Shown here one piece after another: positions 25,301 through 32,633 of a stretch of DNA of 37,867 nucleotides. Below the pieces are notes generated by a model. That model worked only from the letters and a program-made list of their open reading frames with translations. It ran no database searches and had not been told where the DNA came from. How positions within the stretch are numbered: the first letter of the stretch is position 1; each line of letters begins with the position of its first letter. Position numbers and translations under genes: made by a program. The stretch comes from Clostridiales bacterium (GTDB lineage Bacteria > Bacillota > Clostridia > Lachnospirales > Lachnospiraceae), in NCBI GenBank assembly GCA_020859995.1, contig JAJBVE010000180.1, positions 1-37,867 on the forward strand, given 5' to 3'.

Positions 25301-25611
25301 GTCTTGCCAGAGCCAGTACCTGTAGCAACCAGGGTAGATCTACCATCATCTCCAACCAGCCGTTCGAAAGCCTTCTCCTGATGCACATACGGGGGATATT
25401 CCGGATGAATCGCCTTAAAGTATGCAGGCATATGCTCAGCCACGCGAAAAGGAAGCCGCACAGCAACATAAGGCTCATGATAAACAGAGCCTTTCTGCTC
25501 CAGCATCTTCTGAATTGAACCCTTGAACGGCTCGTTGGTCATGGGGAAAGTAGTCTCTATATAGTCTCCAATGCCCTGTTCCAGTTGTTTTGCAAGTATG
25601 GATGGCAGCAT
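19300..25611 (-). CDS. Giant DEAD/DEAH helicase with DUF1998-type zinc motif and nuclease-like end (2103 aa)
   Basis: The N-terminal helicase core has ATGTGSGKT (about 96-104) and DELH (228-231), and the second helicase domain carries TPTLEMGIDIGNLSTV and QRTGRAGRKDG near residue 1045. Zinc-finger-like CRDCGATGW and CPDCLQ sit between them. A DUF1998/MZB-type motif (CYHCLYAYRQSQQ, with CSC upstream) lies near 1620. Near 1700-1800 a Vsr/PD-(D/E)XK-like segment reads KPDFVFWP ... VAVFTDGFLYH. This is like MrfA/DrmA-DrmB functions combined in one chain. It starts behind AAAGGAGG and overlaps the RelE-UvrD gene by four bases. It is probably the core DNA-translocating effector of the operon. Confidence 0.85.
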   Translation of the reverse strand: MLPSILAKQLEQGIGDYIETTFPMTNEPFKGSIQKMLEQKGSVYHEPYVAVRLPFRVAEHMPAYFKAIHPEYPPYVHQEKAFERLVGDDGRSTLVATGTGSGKTECFLYPILEYCYQHRGEHGIKALIIYPMNALASDQARRIVELIYGSDELRGNVNVGMYVGGQEHTPARMMSEHGVITDHETMLNNPPDILLTNYKMLDYLLVRPRDALLWQDNDSETLKYIAVDELHTFDGAQGTDLACLLRRLKRRLGIYDGYLCCVGTSATMGSKDNNSSIREYAAEIFGELFDMDSVITEDRLTAAEFFEGQEITEFSMPSPEQIAELDRLSSEDEPDNYLQAAVHAWFPKFAPDVLSDDGRFALADALMHHSFMQAVINLTGGKYYQVSAIAEELSAHYPELKDESRAIPLINSLFALISHARIEKAGKLRPFLNVSVQLWMRELRRLVAKVDPNEIRYEIAHDLNRQQAKQYLPVVNCRDCGATGWVSILNERSNATMLNLDAFYNMYFRADDRVVMLFPHDHETRISGMIPGKLCPDCLQVKLGDESTDNCVSCGAEMIKVMIPNPIRTSGSKDHKQYICPCCGSRRGLSLMGVRSATEISASISQMFASKFNDDKKTLAFSDNVQDAAHRAGFFNSRTWRFGLRTAIQKYCEEFGSGKSLEDFQNGFIKYWHEQMIDEEFVSFFIAPNMTWMHAYEDMVSKRELGKDIRAQKLVYEIEQRIKYEIMLEYGLTGKIGRTLEKSGCSVLSFAGEDISAIADAVQERTVNELGVLTSESPVSFQRMVLGYLNLMRQNGAFEDSVFDEYIMNNANGYMLSNDRNRWLPGRQSGRNTPRFIVEYLGSGRKSFEFDTVAADKYEDWIQACCSEVMVEESNFRAIGRFILEEGVKQKVISILPSSPDYKVYGLNKQRVFITNEVLQMRCDECGSVYAVAVENAELWAGAPCTRTNCAGILEKYETSEVNYYGRLYRNGDLSRINAREHTGLLERPDREALETDFKRGKDTQKLWDPNVLSCTPTLEMGIDIGNLSTVILCSMPPSQSQFLQRTGRAGRKDGNALTLAVANARPHDLYFYSDPLDMIAGDVTPPRIFLRASAVLERQFVAFCMDSWVKKGVPDGAIPDRVGVILKNLDKRPDNMFPFNFLNYVQSTLSRQLNSFMQMYAAYLDDNARQELQNFARGKGSQMSPMDIKILDAFEDLKKQQNALRESVESLKTMVKELEAKPKDSSYEEEIKELKQEESALLSVLQELGKKNVFNFLSDEGLLPNYAFPEAGIILRAVLFRKEEEGQPAASQKIKYQKMVYEYSRSASSAISEFAPNNNFYVDGRKLTIDQVDLTTAQTAKWRLCPNCSHAQIEEAGKNTAACPRCGSPGWSDSGQVRNMLKVQMVYSNMDYTKSLISDESDDRSNVFYCKQLLVDVDEDHDISSAYEMNNEDFPFGYEFVRKATLREINFGESDMTGEKMTVSGVEDVRKGFKICKYCGKIQPERGKPNHTYACKTRKMTSLMQTDAYEECLFLYREFTTEILRLLVPATTMDSSSVRMESFVAAFMLGMKEYFGNVDHLRATVSEVPVADADYRKQYLVIYDSVPGGTGYLKQLMNEKDALIDIFEKALAVMEQCSCKDDPQKDGCYHCLYAYRQSQQIGNISRSTAIRILKSILSGKDNLKKINRINDIKVNPLFDSELEQRFMEAVRTKVGTANVSDAIRNGKHSYYVKMEGINWEIEPQVLLGPSEGVAVPCKPDFVFWPVSDEKHLPVAVFTDGFLYHKDIVADDTIKREAIRRSGRFRVWSLSFKDVQNVFAPQGDYYTPTLEAAKMPSGQMMYQNTVKSLGVDSIQPSKMTSFDLLFSYLQMPDSEAVFKGQALAYSRSLLEPKLLRNNLAFNSWKTIVDAVNDQVHFTDVDFVFSETAFGSWIPRSVNVHLGIHAGIIAKEIKNGSVTVCAVLNDEKEKRTDKYEQEWNGMWLFHNMMQFLDQFIAVSSSGLARMDYLTLPVPSTNVQSISDEDASGWDAIKDLLFDDEAIAFVQLAKESGIPIPCEDDIGYEIEGDDGEVIATAEIVWPEKQIAFLTAEQMNDREKLEKRGWKIINVLDAADASLLFGGEEA

Positions 25612-25664
25612 ACTCGTCTCCTCCTTTGTGTACGCAGCACTTTAACCTCTTCATTGATCCGGCT

Positions 25665-25739
25665 GATGCACCAGCTAAATTGTCAATACAGCAATCGGAT
25701 GCACCAACAGGCATTTCAATACATCCATTGACACATCCG
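25665..25739. repeat. Two imperfect tandem repeats before the giant helicase gene
   Basis: Two units of about 33 and 42 bases begin with GATGCACCA (25665-25673 and 25698-25706) and each continues with a CAATACA word and an ATCGGAT or ATCCGAT ending. They fill the 143-base gap between the AAA-ATPase gene and the giant helicase gene. A binding site for a regulator or a small promoter region is possible. No clear -10 is seen. Confidence 0.4.
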
Positions 25740-25754
25740 ATTTACGCCGATCAA

Positions 25755-27431
25755 TCAATTCAGTTTTTCTCTCAATACTTCTACCCTGCACTCATGCCGC
25801 TTCGTCTTATCATCTTTATCATAAGCGATCCCTACCGCAAGCACTCGCCCTGTATACTCCGGCTTCTGTCCCAGCTTTCCCTCAAAGCGCAGAGCATACT
25901 GACGATCCTTAACCTGCTGGATTGCCTCATCTGCGGTATGATTCACTTTCAGTTCAATAATGATCGCATCGTCATCTTTTTTAAACGGATAGAAAATAAA
26001 ATCTACATACCCGACGCCAGCCTTATCCTCGCGCTCAATCCGATAATAATTAATCGCTTCCAGATAAACCCACCGAATGATAGAGGCCAATTCCGCCTCA
26101 TCACTGTAGACAAGCAACGGGCTCTCTGTGTTGTGTACAAACTGCAGAATCTCTGTCATCGTTTTCGTGTCACCGGCTTTTGTGGCTCGCAGCATACGTC
26201 CGGACTCTTTCGTAAGTCTGTGGACATTCCCCAACGACTCCTCTTTCTGAACCATCTCAGCAAATTTGTCCATCAATTCCTTGTTCGGAATCGAAACATA
26301 GCCGTCTTCATAATTCAGGAAGCCATAGACTACCATCGCTGAAAAAATCTCATCGCGCGTTTTCAGTTCCATAGAGGTCGCAGCATACTCCCGCACCTTT
26401 GCCGGAACCGGGATATCTGCTATCAGCAAAGCAACATCGTCCTTTACCTGATCCACATTTGCACCGACATAATAAAACAGTTCATCATAAGGGCCAGAAC
26501 TCGTCCAATAGCTGCCCAGATTATTATTGGTCAATGCCAGGACTACCGATCTCGGATTGTAAACGCGCTCCCCCGCTTTTGTATGATATCCGTCGTACCA
26601 GAAACGCAGCCCGTCTCTGGTTACATTTCTGCGCGACAGATTCAGCGCAAGATACCTCTGATAAAGCTCATCAACTTCCTCATCTGTAAAGCCAAAATAT
26701 TCAGAAAATTTCTCCTCCGTAACCATCGTATACTCGCAGAACATATTCAATTCCGAACCGCTTGAGTACTTCGAGATTGGAAGAATGCCAGTCATATACG
26801 CCAGCTCCACATATGCTTTATCCTTCAAAAGATTACTCAGAAATTTCGTAAAACTTTCCTTCTCTTCATCCGTCATAAATTTCTGATGATAGATATAGTC
26901 CCACTCATCCAGTACGAAAATAAATCGCTCTTCCCCACAGTATTCATAGACATTCGTCAGTGCATCCCAGAGCGCATCCTCTTTTTCAATCTCCGCTTCT
27001 GGATAAGCCTTTATTAAATCATTGATGAACCGCCTTTCAATTCTGGAAATATACTGTTCATATGATTTACAACCTCTTGGGAGTTCATTAAACATAATAT
27101 GAATCACATTATGCGTGTTCAAATGTTTTTTATACCAGTCATAAGATGATACTCTCAGCGCGTCAAATTCCCTGCTGCTGTCAACATCTTTTCCAAAATA
27201 AGCCGCTATCATACTCGCCATAAGCGTCTTTCCAAACCGGCGCGGTCGTGTAAGGCTGATATATTTAGGATTTGTCTTAATACTCTGCGTAACATCTGCA
27301 GAATTCACGCACTCTGGATCCACAACCGCCACCAGTTCCTCAAGAATCGATGTCTTATCCACATAGTAAGGAAGCGTACATTCATCTCGAAATAGTTGAT
27401 ACGCACTGGTTCCGTTTAAATAAAGTCCCAT
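25755..27431 (-). CDS. AAA-ATPase-like protein with PD-(D/E)XK nuclease domain
   Basis: This 558-residue protein belongs to the AAA-ATPase-like family (PF09820 type): YYVDKTSILEELV, then ISLTRPRRFGKTLMASMIAAYFG (ATP-binding loop at 64-69) and FVLDEWDYIY (Walker B). The C terminus has the associated PD-(D/E)XK nuclease-like domain (GVGYVDFIFYPFKKDDDAII, IELKVN at about 470-495). Such proteins are abundant in Clostridia and Bacteroidetes and their function is unclear. It follows the small XRE gene by 9 bases, and the pair has its own promoter. It interrupts the run between methyltransferase and giant helicase and may be a passenger. Confidence 0.9.
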   Translation of the reverse strand: MGLYLNGTSAYQLFRDECTLPYYVDKTSILEELVAVVDPECVNSADVTQSIKTNPKYISLTRPRRFGKTLMASMIAAYFGKDVDSSREFDALRVSSYDWYKKHLNTHNVIHIMFNELPRGCKSYEQYISRIERRFINDLIKAYPEAEIEKEDALWDALTNVYEYCGEERFIFVLDEWDYIYHQKFMTDEEKESFTKFLSNLLKDKAYVELAYMTGILPISKYSSGSELNMFCEYTMVTEEKFSEYFGFTDEEVDELYQRYLALNLSRRNVTRDGLRFWYDGYHTKAGERVYNPRSVVLALTNNNLGSYWTSSGPYDELFYYVGANVDQVKDDVALLIADIPVPAKVREYAATSMELKTRDEIFSAMVVYGFLNYEDGYVSIPNKELMDKFAEMVQKEESLGNVHRLTKESGRMLRATKAGDTKTMTEILQFVHNTESPLLVYSDEAELASIIRWVYLEAINYYRIEREDKAGVGYVDFIFYPFKKDDDAIIIELKVNHTADEAIQQVKDRQYALRFEGKLGQKPEYTGRVLAVGIAYDKDDKTKRHECRVEVLREKLN

Positions 27432-27440
27432 GTTCTTCCT

Positions 27441-27749
27441 TCACCTCGCATTCTTATATCTCCGTTTGAAATCAATCAGATTCATAACTTCCCGTTTATC
27501 CATATCCGATAATTCCGAAAACACATGCGCAAACATCTCCAGTTCCGCCTGTTCAGAAACTTTGCCATACAACAGTTCCTCAATGGTCACGCCATATATT
27601 TGAGAGAAACGAGCAAGTTCCTCTGCTGTCACCTTCCGTTGTCCGGATTCAATTGCGCTGATGGTAGGACGCGAAAGACACATCTGCCTGGCAACATATT
27701 CCTGAGAAAGTCCCAAACACTTTCTCGCATTTCTCAATCTCTCGTTCAC
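27441..27749 (-). CDS. XRE-family regulator paired with the AAA-ATPase gene
   Basis: A 102-residue protein with a clear HTH (NERLRNARKCLGLSQEYVAR, QMCLSRPTISAIESGQRKVT, then GVTIEELLYG). It starts with GTG at 27749 behind GAGGAGG (8-base gap); an ATG one base upstream is immediately out of frame. The C-terminal 30 residues (FAHVFSELSDMDKREVMNLI) form an amphipathic tail. It lies directly upstream of the AAA-ATPase and downstream of a good promoter, so it is likely the autoregulator of that pair, with the layout of an antitoxin-first module. Confidence 0.88.
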   Translation of the reverse strand: MNERLRNARKCLGLSQEYVARQMCLSRPTISAIESGQRKVTAEELARFSQIYGVTIEELLYGKVSEQAELEMFAHVFSELSDMDKREVMNLIDFKRRYKNAR

Positions 27750-27773
27750 ATTATCTTCCTCCTCGTGATTATG

Positions 27774-27802
27774 ATACTATCAACGGCAGTAAAATAAGTC
27801 AA
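27774..27802 (-). promoter_or_regulatory. Internal promoter for the XRE and AAA-ATPase pair
   Basis: On the minus strand TTGACT (27797-27802), a 17-base spacer and TAGTAT (27774-27779) make a good consensus promoter in the 99-base gap after the methyltransferase stop. It gives the nested pair transcription independent of the main defence operon. Confidence 0.75.
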
Positions 27803-27848
27803 CAAAAATGGTCGGATTCTCTGACAAGAGTTTATGAAAATTCCTGGC

Positions 27849-30800
27849 TTAGGAGTCTTCTCCATATTTTTCTTCGAAGAACTTCCACGCAGTCTCGTAA
27901 TCCTCCTCCCGGTCGCAACGGTCAAATGGCGCCACATACTCAATGGTGCGCTGCACCGGCCCGCCGGGCTGGGTATCGTCGGTAATTGTCCGATAAAACT
28001 TTTTACCGGCGGGAGCTCCCTTGATACCGTTTTCAAACTCCGGGCGGGAGAAGCCTACTCCGGTTAAAGCATTATTCTTTGCATATACGATTGATCCTAC
28101 AGCATCATAATATGTATCTCTTTCATGTTGTTGAAGAGTAGGAAATTGTATACGATATATCGATAGTAACTGATCAAAATTCATACCAATAGCCATCGAA
28201 ACAAGAACATCTATTTCAACCATCAACTGCCTGCGGCTATAAGATGAGCGAACAGGTGTCGAATAATCCCATCTTTTATCAATCTCTGAAAAAGTATCAA
28301 GGTTAAGACGAGAATCCTGCTTTGTCCATGAAAAACTGTGAAAAGATTCGTCGTAAATTGCACTCCAATATTCTTCGTAATACTCAGTCAAACAATTAAG
28401 AAGTGCTCCCCGGCAAATAATCTCATTCGCCAATTGGTGTTTAGTATCTATCAATGGTAACATTCCTGCAGTATTCATCTGAAGATTTCCTTTTCCGCAT
28501 GCTTTAATAAAAAAATCGTATGGGAGTGAACTAAATGCACCAACCATCAATGCAAGTTGTTTTATGTCAGAAAAGGCGAATCCAATGATTCCATTTGTAT
28601 GTCCAATTTTAGGAGGCAATAATGCAGTCATAAGAGTGCGTTCACCTTCAATGTCTACCATTTTACGACCTACTATTCTGTAGTTTTCTATATATTTGTT
28701 TCCCCACGGCGTTGAAGGTATTCTTCTTAAGTATTCCTGTGTATCGCAAGCAGGAGCATAATTAGACCGTTGAATATACCAGGCTGGAATGTAGTTCAAG
28801 TCAATGCTTGTATTGTCGTTATTTCCGCTACAATTGTTATTAGAACAATTAAATAACGGGTTTGCTGTTCCAATGTGAGTACCAGATAAAATTGTATCTA
28901 AAGTTTGACCGAAGTGTACTTTTCTTTCTATTGTTCCATCTTTCTGAGCATTTGTTTCATCCCATAACATCGATACAAAAAGATTATCTTGTAAATCTGA
29001 TAGTCTACATTTTTGTTTATCAAAGCACTTTAAGACATCCATCAAATTATTCGCGTAAACGCTCATAAGGCGTGCTGACTTCCAATCATCGCTATTATCC
29101 ATAATTCTAGCAAAGAGTTTAAGTTCATCTCTTCCTATATATGTAATCCTATCTTTTTGCCCAATTGTATTGCGTTTTCCATTTTGATCCTTTATATATA
29201 TAGGAGTCGTAGTATCGTTTTCATAGCACTCATCTATAGTTGAAGCAGCAAACAGGTTAACTATCTGTTCAAATCCAATTGATAACTTATTAGAATATAT
29301 GTTGAGGCCGAATTCACGGCTAGAGTGAACATCTACAAACAGCTTTAATGCATTGCTAAAACGATAGTGTCTTTTCATTCTGGAGTTTAATTCACGCCGT
29401 ATCTCTATTCCCTTTGAATCATTAAAAACGCTCTCGGGATGAATCAGTGCAAATACGCCATCAGAATTTGCAAAGGTCCAAGCTTGGGGCAAAAAGCATT
29501 CATATAAATTCCCTTGCAAGCCTTTCAATGATGCATAATTTTGAGTTGCATTTATATAGTTTTGTTGTGCAGAAACGGATACATATTCTCCTAAATACAA
29601 CGCTCTTGTATTTTCTTCACTAAGAACATCTAATCTTTTTTCTGTAGTCTGCTTAGCAGACATTTTTCTTATTACAAAAAGTGGCTGTATGTCTGAAAGA
29701 ACGCCTTTTTCTTCCCACGTTACCTTAATCCACGGCGGATTTCCGATGATAAGATCGAACCCGCCCCGCTCCGCGAACAGGTCAGCAAATTCCAGCTCCC
29801 AGTGCATAAAGTGGTTCTGCTCTGCAATCTCTCGTACCAGCGCAAGACGCGGAAAAAGCTGGCACAAGTTGTCCAGATCCACTACAGACTGATTAGGAAA
29901 CAGATCACTAATCTTTGAAACAAGCTCATCCTGTTCCGTGGGGAACAAGGATAGCTGCTGATAAGCAAGCAGATTCTCGCCCTTTTTCGTTGAAAAAGTC
30001 CCCTCCAGAATGAGGCTCATGTCATTCAAAAACTCGCTGCGGCTGGGCAGGAGTTCAGCCTGATCGATGGGCCAGAACCACAAAGCACACCAGTAGTCCA
30101 TGGCAAATTTCAGCCTGGCATAGGGGCCGGCGTTTTTCATGTGTTCGCTCTTGTACAGTTTTGAATAAATTTCATCCTTCTGCCGGATGGTCGTGTGGGA
30201 ATCGGCCACGGTATCCTCATGCCCGAACACCGACAGCTGATCCTGAGTATCCTGACTGATTGTTCTGCGCAGTTTAATCTGGTTTTCCCATAATTCGTCC
30301 ACTATTGCAGAAAGGTACAGCAGCGTGCGGACCTCATCGTCGGTATACGGCTCATTGAACCGCTTATTCCACGTGTTCAGCTGTTTGATCGCATCCGGTT
30401 CCAGCTTCTTGATGACTTTGTCGGAATAGCTTGCCATACCCGGATCGCCCAGCAGAAAATGATAGACCTGCCGCTTAGAGACGTTGCTGCGCTGCTCTAC
30501 GCGGGACTGTCCTACGGGGATGCGCTCCGGAGCGTTTTCGTACCACCGCATTCCTTTACTGGTCGCCGTAAGCTGTGAGACACGGTATACCTGTCGCCGT
30601 GCCCCGATCAGGGAATTGCCATTGACCAGCTGGGTACCAAACCATGGCACATAACCACCCTCATAGATAGTATTCAGCCACAAAGATACTTCCGCCAGTT
30701 CTACTGCCACAGGGTTCAGATCGATGCCATAGACATTCCGGTCAGCAATGTACATTTTTATCTTCTGCAATTCCTGAAAACGCTTCTCATAGCTGACTGT

Positions 30801-32633
30801 CACACCGGTCTCCTGCTCCTTTTTAGAGAGGTACGCCTCCGCAAGCTGGTTGATAGCCTCATTTAGGAAAGCAGCACTACCCATGGCAGGCTCGCAGACG
30901 GTGAGTTCCAGAATTTCATCCGCAGTTTTCCCTTCAAGCAATTCCTTCAGCGCATGCTTCACCAGACACTTCGTCAGCACTTCCGGCGTGTAGTAGGAAG
31001 CAGATTTCTCCCGCTCTCTGCCGGCCAGACGGTAGATAAACGTCCCCCTAGGATACATGCGAAGCTGCCCTTTTCTGTATTTTCCGTTCGGATCATCTTT
31101 CTCATAACGCACCCGTTCCTCTTCGGAATACTGATCTAACTCCGACTCTGAAACAAAGTAGCCCACATCCAGTTCATTAAAACTATCGCCGGCTCGCTTC
31201 ACTTCATACAGGTCATGCTCTGCAATAAATCCCCGGTAGGAAAGCAGCGCCTCATAGACCGCGCCCATCTGGTTGATGCCCAGGTTGGCATAAGAAATAC
31301 GCCCACGGCGATCTTTTTTCCTGCCGGTCGCTCTGGTCACGCTCATCAGGTCAATAATCCGCAGCATGCAACTGTTGCGTAGTCTGGCTGCCGTAATCAT
31401 CCTGGTATATTCAGGATCAAAGATATGGGCTTTCAGCGGCGCAATCAGAAACATATCATGCAGACTGTCCCTGCCGGTTACATCCCGCAGCTCTTCCTCT
31501 GTCTTGGGATAGCCATCATAAATCAAGTCATAAAGTTTTGCCAAAGTTTCATGAAGATAGTAACCATCTCCCACTTCATTCACGTCGTCCCGGATATTAT
31601 CCGCGATATCCCGCAGGCTCTCCAGCGAATAGCCGGTCATATAAGTCTGCGCTTTCATGGGCGCATATCCCAGTTCCGGGCGAGACTCGATGAACAGCAT
31701 AAACAGCATTCGATACATGTAGCGCAGGCATTCCAGTGTCAGCTCTCCGGCATCCACCAGATCAGCTTCCAGGTCGCGCCCCAGACGGTGGGACATATCA
31801 TACAGGACTTCATTTCCCAGCAGTTCGATGCTCTCCCGCAGGGCATATTTCAAGTCCTGAGAGACACCAGAGGCATTTTTCTGGCTCTGCTCATCCAGCT
31901 CATCCAACAGGATTTTTCCATTCTCTGGACAGAGAGAATCCTTATGCAGAAGAACCGACATCGCCTGCAAAGTGCTGTTTTCAAGGCGGGAGAAAATCTC
32001 CTCAAGCTCAAATTGCAAATAACGTTTTTCATTCCATTTATTCCGGTCAATCAGAGCAATCTGGTTCATGCCGATAAGAAGCAGAAAACGGGGCGGCTCA
32101 TTACTGCCGAAGAGGACTTTTGTAGCCAGTTCTTCATTTGGCACTTCCGAAAGGATTCCCTTATATACTGCTCCAACGGCGTCGTCCTCCACCTGTGAAG
32201 CGTCAAACACAAAACTCTCCATAATGCCAGCATCCGTCTCGCGGGATGCGGACAGCATCACCCAAAGCAGTGGAGCGCCATTCTGCTTTGTCAGTTCCAG
32301 ATAGATCGGCACAGACAACGTATCGTCCACAACAATGGTCTGAGGATTTGCCTCCGGATAACCGAGGGATGCGAGGTATCCATCTGCCATCGTTTTGATG
32401 GCATTCAATGACTGCAGATTAAGAGAAGAACGGATAAACCGATCATGAGCAGCATAATACTGCCTTGCATTCTGGCGCAATAAGGACCACGGTGTACGCG
32501 CTTCTTCGGATTCTCTTGCGGAGGCATTCCACGCACTGATGGTGTCGCCGACATTCTCCTCAAATATAGTAGAGAAATAATGTTTCGTGTAATACTCATT
32601 TTTATTGGTAATACCCGTCAGATCCATGCTCAT
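27849..32633 (-). CDS. Large adenine-N6 DNA methyltransferase (DrmMI/PglX/Eco57I-like)
   Basis: I place the start at 32633, where the ATG overlaps the stop of the SNF2 gene (ATGA) and follows GGGGGT; this gives about 1594 residues. Motif I reads CEPAMGSAAFL (about 580-590), followed by YGIDLNPVAVELAEVSLWLN, and motif IV is NPPW (about 965-968), the signature of gamma-class adenine-N6 methyltransferases. The length and the long N-terminal region resemble DISARM DrmMI and BREX PglX. It would methylate host DNA and mark it as self. Codons about 1000-1500 look more AT-rich than the N-terminal half, possibly a swapped target-recognition region. It is the second gene of the operon. Confidence 0.87.
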   Translation of the reverse strand: MSMDLTGITNKNEYYTKHYFSTIFEENVGDTISAWNASARESEEARTPWSLLRQNARQYYAAHDRFIRSSLNLQSLNAIKTMADGYLASLGYPEANPQTIVVDDTLSVPIYLELTKQNGAPLLWVMLSASRETDAGIMESFVFDASQVEDDAVGAVYKGILSEVPNEELATKVLFGSNEPPRFLLLIGMNQIALIDRNKWNEKRYLQFELEEIFSRLENSTLQAMSVLLHKDSLCPENGKILLDELDEQSQKNASGVSQDLKYALRESIELLGNEVLYDMSHRLGRDLEADLVDAGELTLECLRYMYRMLFMLFIESRPELGYAPMKAQTYMTGYSLESLRDIADNIRDDVNEVGDGYYLHETLAKLYDLIYDGYPKTEEELRDVTGRDSLHDMFLIAPLKAHIFDPEYTRMITAARLRNSCMLRIIDLMSVTRATGRKKDRRGRISYANLGINQMGAVYEALLSYRGFIAEHDLYEVKRAGDSFNELDVGYFVSESELDQYSEEERVRYEKDDPNGKYRKGQLRMYPRGTFIYRLAGREREKSASYYTPEVLTKCLVKHALKELLEGKTADEILELTVCEPAMGSAAFLNEAINQLAEAYLSKKEQETGVTVSYEKRFQELQKIKMYIADRNVYGIDLNPVAVELAEVSLWLNTIYEGGYVPWFGTQLVNGNSLIGARRQVYRVSQLTATSKGMRWYENAPERIPVGQSRVEQRSNVSKRQVYHFLLGDPGMASYSDKVIKKLEPDAIKQLNTWNKRFNEPYTDDEVRTLLYLSAIVDELWENQIKLRRTISQDTQDQLSVFGHEDTVADSHTTIRQKDEIYSKLYKSEHMKNAGPYARLKFAMDYWCALWFWPIDQAELLPSRSEFLNDMSLILEGTFSTKKGENLLAYQQLSLFPTEQDELVSKISDLFPNQSVVDLDNLCQLFPRLALVREIAEQNHFMHWELEFADLFAERGGFDLIIGNPPWIKVTWEEKGVLSDIQPLFVIRKMSAKQTTEKRLDVLSEENTRALYLGEYVSVSAQQNYINATQNYASLKGLQGNLYECFLPQAWTFANSDGVFALIHPESVFNDSKGIEIRRELNSRMKRHYRFSNALKLFVDVHSSREFGLNIYSNKLSIGFEQIVNLFAASTIDECYENDTTTPIYIKDQNGKRNTIGQKDRITYIGRDELKLFARIMDNSDDWKSARLMSVYANNLMDVLKCFDKQKCRLSDLQDNLFVSMLWDETNAQKDGTIERKVHFGQTLDTILSGTHIGTANPLFNCSNNNCSGNNDNTSIDLNYIPAWYIQRSNYAPACDTQEYLRRIPSTPWGNKYIENYRIVGRKMVDIEGERTLMTALLPPKIGHTNGIIGFAFSDIKQLALMVGAFSSLPYDFFIKACGKGNLQMNTAGMLPLIDTKHQLANEIICRGALLNCLTEYYEEYWSAIYDESFHSFSWTKQDSRLNLDTFSEIDKRWDYSTPVRSSYSRRQLMVEIDVLVSMAIGMNFDQLLSIYRIQFPTLQQHERDTYYDAVGSIVYAKNNALTGVGFSRPEFENGIKGAPAGKKFYRTITDDTQPGGPVQRTIEYVAPFDRCDREEDYETAWKFFEEKYGEDS

